Part shown: in pieces, positions 24,845-36,282 of the stretch | How the letters are laid out: every line of letters starts with the position of its first letter | Numbering within the stretch: position 1 is the first letter of the stretch | NCBI GenBank assembly: GCA_017871115.1 | Contig: JAFCIZ010000006.1 | Span: 1-64,000, forward strand | Direction: 5' to 3' | Length of the DNA stretch: 64,000 nucleotides | Source: Cunninghamella blakesleeana | Taxonomy: Eukaryota > Mucoromycota > Mucoromycetes > Mucorales > Cunninghamellaceae | Position numbers and translations under genes: made by a program | The notes under the pieces: generated by a model | What the model saw: only the letters and a program-made list of their open reading frames with translations | The model's database searches: none | Told to the model about the DNA's origin: nothing

Positions 24845-25985
24845 ATTATGATTATCGAAAAATAATAAAAATAACAAAAACAGGAACTGGTGATTATCAC
24901 ATATAAATTATTTAAAATAATAAAAAAAAACAGTGTCAGTATAGTTTTTTATTGTTTCTATAGCAGCACATGATATAATTTTTTTGTTCTAAAGTAATAT
25001 AAATTATTATCATTATGTATGTTTTTACTGATAGTATTTACATTTGGCTTGCAGATATATTCCCTATGTCTTATCTTATTTTCGACCTATTCGATTTTTT
25101 CGAAAATTAAAATATCTATAATAAACAAAATATATACTCTCCGCCGACACTACAATTTAAATAGCAACAACAATGATAACTATAATAAGTAAAACTAAAT
25201 AATAATATATATAGGAAAGAAAGATGAAAAATAGATTTTGAAAAAAAAAAATACTTATATTAGGAAAAAATTGAGTTTAAAACTGATCAACATGATTCCT
25301 TTTAGTAAAAGGTGGTCGCCGACTCAAGTTTTTTATTTCTACGTACTACTAAGCTCTTTGATTATCATAAACTAATTAATCAGCTAATTACCTTTAAATG
25401 TTCAACCAATTAGTTAATAAAAGATAAAAACGTAGAAACAGCAAAAGACCAATATATGTATATATTTTTAAAAAGTAAAATCTCTGTGAAATCTTTTGTA
25501 ATTATTTTGGTTATGATCACCACATGAATATTTTAGTTCCGTTTTTTCATATTTTTAATATTACTTTAAAAATTATCATTATCATTATTATGAATATAGT
25601 TATTATTAATAAATGATGTTTTTTATATTAATTTTTATATTTATATGGATCTTAATTTCGTATCAATAATTACATATACAAATAAAAAAAAAAAAGCTCA
25701 GCTATTCATTGCTGACTATGTAAATTTTTAAAAAAAAATTCTTTATTGTAATCATATCAATTAAGCCAGCGGAAATGGGTAAAATAAAAAAAAAAATATA
25801 CAAAGATAAAAAAAAAAATCGTACAGTAATCGTATTAAAAGGGTTATAAAAAAGATATTAAAATATAAAATTAATAATAGTACAATAAAAGAATTAAAAA
25901 AAAAAAGAAAAGGGAAGAGAGGTAGAAAGAGAAAATATACAGATGAGTAAAAAAGAGTTGAAATATAAAAAAGAAAGAAAAAAAA
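24845..25985. other. Promoter of the SYG1-like gene; 3' flank of the cyclin gene
   Basis: AT-rich DNA without coding frames. It contains A-rich tracts near 25680-25900 and a purine-rich tract at 25898-25945. No RNA gene was recognised. Confidence 0.6.
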
Positions 25986-26690
25986 TTAATTTGAAGTTAA
26001 ATTATCAGTAAATATCCAACTAGCATCAAAACCAAGCTGTTCTAAAAATTGAATCATTTCCTCTGGATGAATATATAAATCCCATTGTAAAAAACGTAAT
26101 AACCCCAATTCCATAAGAGTGATTTCTTTAATACTCCATACGTCTCCTGTTGCACGTACTACTTGTTTAGTTGATAAGCAATGATCTTCACTATATTTAC
26201 TGGCTACAAGTAAACTAGCTACAAAGATTCGATGGGCTGCTTCGGGTTCTGCTTTATATCCACTAGGTAACGATTTTCTAAACCTTTGGACATACATTAA
26301 AGCCATAATTAAATGAACGGGTTGAACATTACATTTTTCCGTGATTAATTTGATAAAAGGTAATAAGTCGGGTAAATGACTTGATCGTCGTTGAATCATA
26401 CAAGTAGTGTTAGTGGTGGGTGAATTATTATTACTATTATCAGTTGTTGTATCGTTAATAAGTGGTAAAGGTAAATTATTAGAAAATTGTTGAAGGTTGG
26501 GGTATAAAATAGCATCGAAACAAGAAGAAGTGTAATCTAAAATAATAGTAATGAAAAGAAAAAGAAAAAAAAGAATAGTTTAATAACTATGATAGTTTAT
26601 TTTATTCTATTTGCCTTATTTATTTTATTTATTACCAATGAATCCGGGTGGGATGCCTTTAATACAAGTTGTCATGGGTGTTAATAACAT
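25986..26690 (-). CDS. Pho85-type (Pcl) cyclin, 201 aa, 2 exons
   Basis: Exons 26690-26636 and 26536-25986 join across a short intron inside an Asp codon. After an N-terminal Asn/Thr-rich stretch, the cyclin box runs from about residue 65 to 175. It contains the helices VHLIMALMYVQRF, AAHRIFVASLLVASKYSED and ITLMELGLLRFLQWDLYI, the pattern of Pcl1/Pcl2/Clg1 cyclins that activate the kinase Pho85. A role in cell-cycle start, polarity or phosphate/glycogen control would follow from the family. The short length and absence of a second cyclin fold also fit. Its immediate neighbour is the SPX-EXS phosphate exporter. Which Pcl subgroup it belongs to cannot be decided here. Confidence 0.85.
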
Positions 26691-28021
26691 GGTGCTAGTA
26701 TTATTTATTGATTTATTGATATATTTATACGGTTAAAAGAGTAGAGCGAGTATAAAGGTGATAGGATAGTGGGGAGATATAAAAATCCCAAAAAGAAAAA
26801 GAAGAAAAGAGAAAAGAGAAAAATAGGAACAAACAAGAAAAAAATTGACTAAATTTATAGTGTTTAAAGTTTGTACTAATATTTTTTTTTCGGGGTTTTT
26901 ATTTTTACTTTACACATGACATTTCTTATTTGCCTAGTTTCACTTAACGTCATACTACTTTGATTTATATTACTCTTAATCGTGCTATTACATATATATT
27001 ATTATATACGAATATATATATATATATATATACTATTATTATTATTATTATTATTATTTTATTTTAAAAGTGCAATTATTTTATTTTATATTATATATAT
27101 GTATACATGTATATATATATGTATACATGTATATATATATGATGTAAATATTTATTATTATTAATAAAAATAATAGGTCCTATCATCAATGAAAACAAAA
27201 GCTTATTTTAAAAGGAAAAACAATTAAACTTTCTCAATGTTGTTCCGAGGAAAACCGATTTTTTTATTAATATTACATACATTTTTATTCTAAATTGATG
27301 TAATACTAGTGTTTATTTATTATTTATTATTTATTATTTTAGTTTAACGTCTTTTTTAATAAACTAATTTTTATTATAATTTCCACATATATTAAAATTG
27401 GTTCATTATTTGTTTCATCAAAAAAAAAAAACCAAATGATCCTTTTCTTCTTTTTATTTTTTTCATGCCAATGGTGATCATTGTTTTTTTTCAGTGTATA
27501 CAAAATCCATTCCTATTGGTTCTTTTTAAAAAATGAAGGGTCATTATTTTTTTTTATAACCCAATATCAGAATGTCATAATTCCCTTTTTAGCTCATGGT
27601 CATCCCACCATTTTTTTTAAAAAAAAAAGGGATGTATGTTCTTTATCCATTCCCTAGTTATAGTGATATTTGTTTAAAATGAATGAAACATTTATTCTAT
27701 GATAAAGAGAAAGTGATTATATATATGTTAATAAGAAAAAATAAAAAAAATCTATATTTAATACAAATAAAAAGTTATGAAAAAAAATAATAAAATAATG
27801 AAAATGATTACAATGTTATAAATATTTATAAAGTAAAGCAAAAGAAAAATAGTGTATAAATAAATAGAATAAATTGATAAATAATTATGATGAAGAAAAA
27901 GAAAGGGGAGGAAGGAAGAATGATATGTATATTAAAAAAAATGTCAAGCGTGTATATTTTTTTTTATGTGAATGCAATATATAATAGTAATAATAATTTT
28001 TTGTTTTATAATTTTTTTTTT
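26691..28021. other. Intergenic region with repeats between cyclin and RPO41 genes
   Basis: The cyclin promoter carries a purine tract at 26788-26826 (pyrimidine-rich on the coding strand). Further right are TA repeats, a 20-bp tandem repeat at 27101-27140 and a T/A palindrome at 27612-27629. The right end is the 3' flank of RPO41. No gene was recognised. Confidence 0.6.
27101..27140. repeat. Exact 20-bp tandem duplication
   Basis: GTATACATGTATATATATAT occurs twice in direct succession, preceded by another partial TA copy. Each unit holds the palindromes GTATAC and ACATGT. Confidence 0.9.
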
Positions 28022-31000
28022 TTAATGGAAGAAGTAATCTGATTTTTTCACTTCATTAATATCAAATTCACCTTTTTTAGGTAGAGGAGCAAAAGTTAAT
28101 TCTTCCCAAGAGTATTCATATTTACTTGAAGAGCGTTTCTTTTTACCATCTGATAATTCATCGTCAAGACCTTCTTCACCATCTACATCAAATTCATCAT
28201 AATCATCGTCCTCATAATCATCTGATAAACCAAATAAGGCTTGGTTTTCTGCTGTTTCTTCTTTTGATTTTTTAGTACCAAACAATCCTTCATTTTCTAT
28301 ATCTTCTTCTTGTTGTTGTTGTAATTCTAATTCTTCTTGGCTGGATTTTTTTGTTTTAGATGATTTCTTTGTTGGTTTTTTCTTATCAATTTCACGGATA
28401 GCTGGTATACGATAATCCTTATAACGTTCTTTAAATTCATTATATAAGTCTTCCATGATAGGTTGAGAATGTAATTCAATAAATTGATCTCTAATAATTT
28501 TATTCATGGTATCCACATCACAAGCATGAGTCCAATAACTATCATGTACTGAAGCAAATGTTAATCCATTTTCATAACAAGCAACGGCAGACATAAGCAT
28601 ATGAGTGGCATCTAAAGAGTGGACGAAGTTAGGAGGGAAGGCTGTACTTTGTTTGGTGGCATTTACAGGTCTTGCTGCATCAGGGTCTTCAATAAATACA
28701 GTTTGCAACAAAGTGGTGACTTGTTTTTTACCAGAACGACGGTAAGGTTGAACAATAGGCAAACCAAGTGGTGTTGTCCAAATTACAGAAGTCATTTGAT
28801 TTGCTGAAGGTTGACGTGCTGAGAAAGCTTTCTTTTTGGTTGTTCTTCTTTTTGCTGCTTTTTGTTTTTCTTTTTCTACTCTTTGTTTATACTGTTCTTC
28901 TTCTTCTTTACTTTCAAAAGGTAAAATACCAGTTTCTTGTAAAGTTTCCTTTGGTATACTTCTTGCTATACGTTTTGCTGAATCCGTAAGCCAATCTTGA
29001 ATATTACGTGCCCCATTAAACATTTCTCCCAAAGAAGAAAATACTTTCTTGGCCAAATAACCTGCTAAAGCATATACTCGTTCTGGTGGTATATCATCAC
29101 GTTCTTTTAATCGATTTTCAATTTGTGCTCTTGCTCCAATAAATGTCACCCCATACACATTGGTCATTACTGTTTGTTTCACTACTTTACGACTGATTTT
29201 ACCTACTAAAAGCTGAGCATCAGGGTTTCCTTCTTCAGCTTCTTTTTCTACGAGTCGATTTACAATTTCCGCTACACCTGTATATACATCAGCTGGTCTA
29301 TCACTTGGTGCTAAATTAACTGCTCTTGCTCCTGCTAAATCACCACCTAAAGCTGCGTAATGCTGTAATCCATTACATGTTCCATCTTGATGTACTGGTA
29401 ATCGTGATAAAAACTCTGTTGGTTTTCCACTATCAACGGCGGCTGCTACTTCGTAACATGCTGCAAGACATTGCCAGGGATTTTCAGCTTGTAACCACCA
29501 TTTATTTCCCTATAATTAAATAAATTTCATTAATAATGATAATAAATCATGTCTTTAGTCTATTTTAATTGTTTAATGATAATTAATCAACATTTTTTTT
29601 TTTTTAAAAAAATAAAATAAAACTTACTGTTAATGGATTTTTAACAGAATCGAAGATATTATTTAGGTTTTCCATAGTAAAGTTTTCACGCTCCGTAAAT
29701 GAGTGCCTACAATTGTAAAATAAAAATAAAAAATAAGAATAATAGTAAAATAAAATGTGAATAAGGAATCAAACCATCTTTCTGAATTTATATACATGAA
29801 ATAATTATCATTTTACTTACTTATCATAACCATATAAATTAGCTAAATGAATTTTTAGCCATTTCCAACCATTCTCACCTAATGGTTTAGGCTCATCAAA
29901 GCACAAAATACCACGACATAAATCATTACCTAAGTGATTTAAAGTAGGAGGAATAGGATAAGCGCGACCTCTGAAATCCATATTATGAGGGAAATACATT
30001 GGTAAATTTAAGAACTATTAAAAAATAAAAAATAAAATTAGGTAAGAAAACAATAATAACCATATATATCAAAGTTATAAATAAAAAAACAATATAGAAT
30101 CATTGTTTTTAAATACTTACAGCACGAGCAGTTTCCACTTTATAATTCACATCACATCTCAAACTATGATAATTTTTTTCCATGGTTTGAATTTCCTTGA
30201 CACGATTAACCCAGTTGAATTTTGCTTTTGGATCCGTTTGATAATTATCAGGCTTTGGAGGTAAAGGTAAAGGTTCATGGATAGCAGGAGGAATATCAGC
30301 AATGGCTTCACCAGTATTCCAAGCTTCTAATATCACATCAAATACTTGTTTATTCACTCGCCATTTAGTTGATCCCAAAACATCTAACCCTTTCAAGACA
30401 AGATCAATATTTGCATTTTCAGAAGCCTTATTTAAATACACCAGTTGTTCAGGAGAATCTTTAATTCGCATACACATAGATTTGGCCGTTAAATATCCAC
30501 CATCATCATAACGTAACCATGGACGAGGGTGAACAATCATAGGTAGCAATCGAGGATGTAATGTATCACGTAAAGGTTCTTTTGATATTAATTGTGTTAA
30601 TTGATCAGAGAATTTAATAATCCCAACTCGCTTACCACGGACATATTGATAAGTATGGAAGAAGGCTGGAATACGTTCTATAATTTTTTCCCCAGTATCA
30701 GGATCATAACTAGGAACTGGAATTTTGGCTGCATCAATTAATAAACTGGTCAAGACACTTCCTACTTTTGCACGAATCGAACTTGGCCAAACTGGATTCC
30801 ATGTTGTTAAAGGATCAGCATCGTTGCTGATATTATTGATGACAGAAGATGATGAGAGTGTAGACTCAACTAACTGTTGCTGTTGTTTTTTTTCATACAT
30901 TTTTTTTACAGCATATTGAAGTGATTTGCCACTAGTGAAAGCTTGAGAAGGCGATTCGCCACTTTTTTTAACCATGGTTGCATTATATTCCATTTCTATA

Positions 31001-32579
31001 GCTTTTCCTATATCAATGACAGCTCTTGCCGTTTTCATACCATCTGCAATTCCTGATGAGTTGTGTAATCTTAATAATTCTAAAATAGTAATTATGGATA
31101 ATTTTTCTGCTGGCAATAATTTTAAAAACGGCCCATAGGTACGTCGTTCTGCATCTTTATGTCCAAGTTTTTCACATTGTGCCATTTCTTCTTGTACCAA
31201 AGGTATCAATCTTTCGTGCCAACTCCACATAATTTTTTTCAATGGTGACAAATGAAGAGCACCTAATGAATCCCCACGTTGTTTACTTGTTTCCTTCATA
31301 TATTTTAATTTTTGTAATGCCATTTCATATCCTTGCTTTTCTAATTCTAATTGTAATTCATATGGATCCATTTTCAATGCCTCATTTGAATTTTGTAATG
31401 CTGATAATTGTTCTTGTAAAAATTTAACCCCTATAGCATCTGTTGGTTTTACCTCAGGAATGTTTTCATATATTTCTCTATTTGATAATGTTGATGATGG
31501 TGATGATGGTGATGGTGAAGACTGATGACTGGTGGATAAACTTCCTACTGTTTCTTTTCCAAGCCTATCATCTGCTGCTATTTCTAGTTCTTTTAATAAC
31601 TCTTGAATATCATGTTGTGTACTTCCTTGACTTTCTGATATTAACTATTATCCAATAAATATATATAATATTAATATATGAATATGAAATAAAACACAGC
31701 TTGTTTTTTTATAATAATAATAATAATAATATATGTTAATTTACCTTTCCAAATTCAGCCACTTCATTTTTATCAAGATATTTAGATTGAATCATGTCCT
31801 TCATTGAAATATCTGTAGTGTTACGCATATCTTGTAATAATACTCGAGCTGAGTGATAACTTTTCATTCTATTTTTTTTAAAAAAAAAATAAAGGTTATA
31901 TATATGATTATGGTGATTATGGTTAATTTAAATATTTTTATATAAAATTATATATTTACTTTAAAAAACCTTTTACTAAAATAGCATAAGTATCTGCATC
32001 GGGAATAATACCAAGTGACACCATACGTTCAAACCAACCAAGACAGGCACTAATACTAGGCTGTGGGCCTTGGACAAAACCGTTTAAAAAGGAATTAAAT
32101 ATATTAGTATCAATAAAAACGCTCATTTCATCAGGTCGAGTACGGAACAGCTCACTCATAACTCTATCAGCACGATCCATAGATCCTGATCTTATACAAG
32201 CATTTAAAACAGCAAATTGTTCAGTTATGACAGAAGGTAAGATTCTTGCAGCTGAGTTAAAAGTAGGCATAGAAGGATTTGGTAAAATAATATGTTTATT
32301 ATTAGTCATTGTATTTTTTACACCAGGCATTGCTTTTGTAGAAGTAGTTGAGGTAGCTGTTGAAGTAATAGTTTTGCTTGCCATAGAGATCTCCGTTGTT
32401 GAATAAGATCGTTTAAAGCAAAATAATGCTTTGTCTACTTTACCGCCACTTGGACATACTCTAGATAATAATACTTGTTTATTTACTGTGGTATATTTTA
32501 TTATTATATTATGATTTCCATTGACTACTTGTCTAACCAAAGGAAGTGTCATTATTATAAATATATGTCCAGTAAACAA
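28022..32579 (-). CDS. RPO41: Mitochondrial DNA-directed RNA polymerase, T7-like (1342 aa, 6 exons)
   Basis: This is the single-subunit polymerase that transcribes the mitochondrial genome. Exons 32579-31960, 31868-31745, 31644-30121, 30014-29821, 29706-29628 and 29509-28022 join in frame; the length is close to yeast Rpo41 (1351 aa). The N terminus is basic and Ser/Thr-rich, consistent with a mitochondrial targeting sequence. Residues about 145-210 look like PPR helices ([34 protein letters not shown]). The catalytic part shows [13 protein letters not shown], motif [19 protein letters not shown], motif [17 protein letters not shown] and motif [12 protein letters not shown], so both catalytic aspartates are present. 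A 90-residue Lys- and Asp/Glu-rich insert (about 1221-1310) precedes the conserved C-terminal [17 protein letters not shown]. It is divergent from the TPR-like gene. Confidence 0.97.
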
Positions 32580-32815
32580 TAAAAAAAGCGAAAAAGTGTT
32601 TTTTTTTTTTTTTTAAAAAAAAAAAAACTATTAAAGTCCGAATTTTTTTAACTCTGTGACAAGTTCTACCACTCAGATTTTTTTAAGCTTTTTTTTTAAA
32701 AAAAAAATAGTGAGTTTTAAATTACATTTTTTTTTATTCATTACATATTATTATTCAAATAATATAAAAAATCTCTATAAAGAATTTCTTTTAAAAAAAA
32801 TAAACAAGTAGAAAT
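32580..32815. promoter_or_regulatory. Divergent promoter, RPO41 / TPR-like gene
   Basis: Only 236 bp separate the two start codons. The interval carries two T(n)A(n) junctions, at about 32598-32629 and 32689-32708, which may exclude nucleosomes. No specific factor site could be assigned. Confidence 0.55.
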
Positions 32816-33364
32816 ATGAATACACCTTATAATTTACAAACAACTAGTATTAATCCAGCCAATTTAATGGAACTTCAAGTATTAAGTCAAGTAGTAGCAG
32901 ATAAACAAGGTAAAAACGATATAAAAGGAAGTATACCGTATTTAGCGAAAATGACACAAATAATAGATCACCAGCAAATACCAAAGCAAAATGGCAATAA
33001 TAAAAATAACAACAAAATCAGTGACAATAATAATAACGAGAATAGTAATAGTAATAATAACAATTATCAGTCTAATAAAAAAGAACAGCAAAGAATATTA
33101 TTTAGTTTACAAGCCGATGCATATAAACAGTTGGGGGATGCTTATTTAAAAACGGGACAATATATACAGGCAGAGGCTTCTTTCACCATGAGTACAAAAC
33201 GGTTAGAATCACTATGTAAAAAAAAGGATGAAAGACCAAACAATGAAGTTAGGTTAGAATTAATACAGCTCTATGATAAATTAATCCAATGCTATCAATA
33301 TATGAATAAACCTCATATGGTTCGTGGAATAGAAGATAGAAAATTAAAATATTTACCATCATAA
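32816..33364 (+). CDS. Small TPR-like protein of unknown function (182 aa)
   Basis: One exon, with an ATG after an A-rich leader and a TAA stop. The N-terminal 60 residues and the C-terminal 90 residues are predicted helical. The segment LQADAYKQLGDAYLKTGQYIQAEASFTMS fits one TPR motif, with RLELIQLYDKLIQCYQYMNKP a likely partner helix pair. An Asn-rich linker of about 30 residues, encoded by AAT/AAC runs (about 32990-33070), separates the halves. No signal peptide or membrane segment is present. I do not recognise an orthologue; a TPR adaptor is the safest description. Confidence 0.65.
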   Translation: MNTPYNLQTTSINPANLMELQVLSQVVADKQGKNDIKGSIPYLAKMTQIIDHQQIPKQNGNNKNNNKISDNNNNENSNSNNNNYQSNKKEQQRILFSLQADAYKQLGDAYLKTGQYIQAEASFTMSTKRLESLCKKKDERPNNEVRLELIQLYDKLIQCYQYMNKPHMVRGIEDRKLKYLPS

Positions 33365-33406
33365 AATAATAGTAATCAAATAATTATTCCTGCAAATATA
33401 TATATT

Positions 33407-33437
<31 letters not shown>

Positions 33438-33834
33438 TATTATTATTATTATTATAATAAATAAAAGGTAGTATGAATATATAATAACAACGGAAATAAA
33501 AATAATAATATGAATAAAAATAATAAAGATGTAAGTAATAAGTATAAAGGAACATAATAATATTAAAAAAGGATAGGATAGTTTTAACATTAAAACAAGA
33601 GGGATGGTAGTTATAATAATAGTGATAGTTAGTTAGTTGATAGTATTAGTAAAAAAAATATGAAAATGCTTAAAAAATTAATTAAATAAAGTTATATGAT
33701 ATATATACAAATGAATCAATAAAATAAATACTGTTAGCTAAATACATTCAAACATATATATATACAACAGAATGAACCAATAAAACTTTTTTTTTTTTGT
33801 TTTGTTTTGTACTTTGTTATTGCTGACTTGGTTA
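33365..33834. other. Convergent 3' region between TPR-like and KH genes
   Basis: AT-rich sequence with a TA repeat at 33400-33430 and an ATT repeat at about 33436-33455. The minus-strand frame here is only repeat translation. No gene is seen. Confidence 0.6.
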
Positions 33835-35027
33835 TTATCTTCCACGACTAAACGATTGCCATCCTGAAGATGCAACTTCCGTTTGATTTATAAATGCTGT
33901 TTCTTTTTGTTTATCTTTTCGATTGGTCGAATATATACGAGGTTGAGTTGTGGGTGATATGTGTGAACTTCTTGAGGCAGGCGATGCTGGTAAAGAAGTA
34001 GATAATTGATCAGAAGGTGTAGGCGGTAAAATTGGAGATGAAGACTTTATAAATGTGTGTATATTATTATTACTATTATTATTGTTTGTTTGTTTTTTAT
34101 CATAACTATATTTTTCATATTGCTGCTGTGGCTGTTGATAATGGTTATGATTTGGTATAGTATGATTATTACAATGTTCACCGCTCTCTTGTATACCATT
34201 CATAGAATTAGTGTGTGATATATTTTTCCGTACACCATAATCATTTTTTAAAGCTTGCTGTTTAATATACATGTTACATTCATCCTCTTCTTCGTCATCA
34301 ATAATAGGTGGTTTTTTAATGCATCCGGGTGTATAATAGATATTATTCGGTGAAAAAGCTTCCCAACGATATTGATCAAATTGCATACATATAATATGTA
34401 GAGCATAATTATACTGTTCAAGATATGTATTGGAAATACGTACACTTAGGTGCATAATGTATTCAGTTGTATTTTTTATTGGTGATCCATTGATCGAAAG
34501 TGTAGTGCCTGATGAGCTGACAATGTCATTTAATATACATCCATTTTTAATATTTTTAGATGGTATCCTTCTAAGTCTTCTAATTAGTTGTTCTGGTATT
34601 AAAAAACGTAACACTGCCCTCTATATATATTAATAAAAGGAAAAAGGAAAAAAAGTAAAGCAAAAAGTAAGAATATAACAAGTCCATATGTATAACTATA
34701 TGTTATATTAGCATAAATAATAAATAATAATGCTAATAACAAGAAAATAATACTTACAGTACATTCGCTATTTTTTGGGAATAAAATAGATAATACCTCA
34801 CACCATGCCTTTGCTATATTTTTAGGTGCCCCAGAAATACTACACAATCTACCCAGATCATCGGTATCATTATTTAAATAAAGTTTGACTTTATATGTTT
34901 TTTCAATATACTGATGGATTGATCCTCTTGGTCCAATAATAGATTTGGCATAGAATTTGTTGATTAATCCACGTATAGTTAGAGGACTTTCATCTTCCTC
35001 TACGTAATTAAGTATTTTACTCATCAT
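33835..35027 (-). CDS. KH-domain RNA-binding protein (351 aa, 2 exons)
   Basis: Exons 35027-34758 and 34620-33835 join in phase 0. Residues about 15-75 form a KH domain: FYAKSIIGPRGSIHQYIEKTY has the GxxG loop as GPRG, followed by VKLYL and ISGAPKNIAKAWCEVL. A second, more divergent KH-like unit follows (VLRFLIPEQLIRRL, then GTTLSINGSP, then EYIMHLSVRI), in which the GxxG loop is not obvious. The C-terminal half is disordered, Asn/Gln/Ser/Pro-rich. This suggests an mRNA-binding regulator of the Hek2/Khd1 or Pbp2 kind, but the exact relative is unclear. A TTCCAG directly before the first ATG might be a 3' splice site, so an upstream, probably untranslated, exon is possible. Confidence 0.75.
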
Positions 35028-36282
35028 CCTGGAATAAAAGGAAGAAAATATGTTTATTTTCTATTAAAATAAAATATAGAATGAAAAATTGTATTTTTTT
35101 TTAAAAAAAAAAAAAAAGAATAAAAAAAAATGGTTTCTTTTCTTTTTTGAGTTTGAAATTATAAAAAAATTATGGTTGACTCTTAAAATTCTGTAAAAGA
35201 CAAAGGTGAATATAGTTTACACTCTCAAACTTTCCTTAATACTATTCATTCATTACTCTATTTTAATATCATATTCACAACGAACTGAAGCTTAATTACT
35301 ACTATAATAATTTGAATTTTCATTGTAAAGGTCACTACCATAATTATTAAACCAACAATAATTTGCTTATCATAAAAGATGATTCTATAGATTTAGCCAA
35401 TAAAAATCTATAAAGCTTACTAGAAAATTTAGTTTCCTTTTATGGTATCATTATAACTACATCAACATCTTCAACATATCAATAAATTTTTTTATAAAGA
35501 AAAAGAATTTATTAAAAAAAATGTATTAATCGAGTATATGGCGAAGGGTGAATAGATGAGCTTTGAAGTGTGTGGAGGATCAGGATATTTATTAATTTTT
35601 TGGTCTAAATTTTACCAATTGTAATGGACTAAAATACCTTTAATTTTATCAATGTTAATAAATTTATTTATCTTTAAAATCGTTATTCAATTAAGTGTAG
35701 CTGAATTTAAAAGATTGAACCATAGTATTATGTATATATATACATATACCATGTATTTAAGATTAGAAAATCAATTACAATGTGAAATACACACGTTAAT
35801 ACAACGACACTTCATCAAATAACAGCAAATATAAAAAAAAAAGTCAGTTTGTACTACTTTTAATTTAAAAAAGTTTGTGTGATTCTTTTTATTTATTAAT
35901 ATTTAATATTTAATATATAATATATATATATATAATAATAAAAAAAAAAATAGAAAGAAGAAGATTATTAATTTTATTTGATAATGATCCGTTTATTTAA
36001 TTTTACATATTTCGATAGTATGCATATATATTTATTTATACAAAATGATCATATTGACATGACATTTTTTTTGAAACATTTAATAATTTAAACACCGAAA
36101 CTATATTTTTTTAATTTTTTTTTCACCACTCTTTTTCTTTCTTTTTTATGTTGTAGAAAAAAAACATTATAACTTATATGCTATAGATATATTTATTTTC
36201 ATTTATATAATATACCAAACTTTTATAACTATTGTGTATAAATATATATTTTAACCAAATATTTTTTTTTTTTTGATATAAT
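35028..36282. promoter_or_regulatory. Divergent promoter region, KH protein / myosin V
   Basis: The two genes are transcribed away from each other over 1.25 kb. A T/A palindrome sits close to the KH gene (35094-35116), and a CT-rich tract lies at 36116-36150, about 135-165 bases upstream of the myosin start. The middle is AT-rich without features. Confidence 0.5.
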
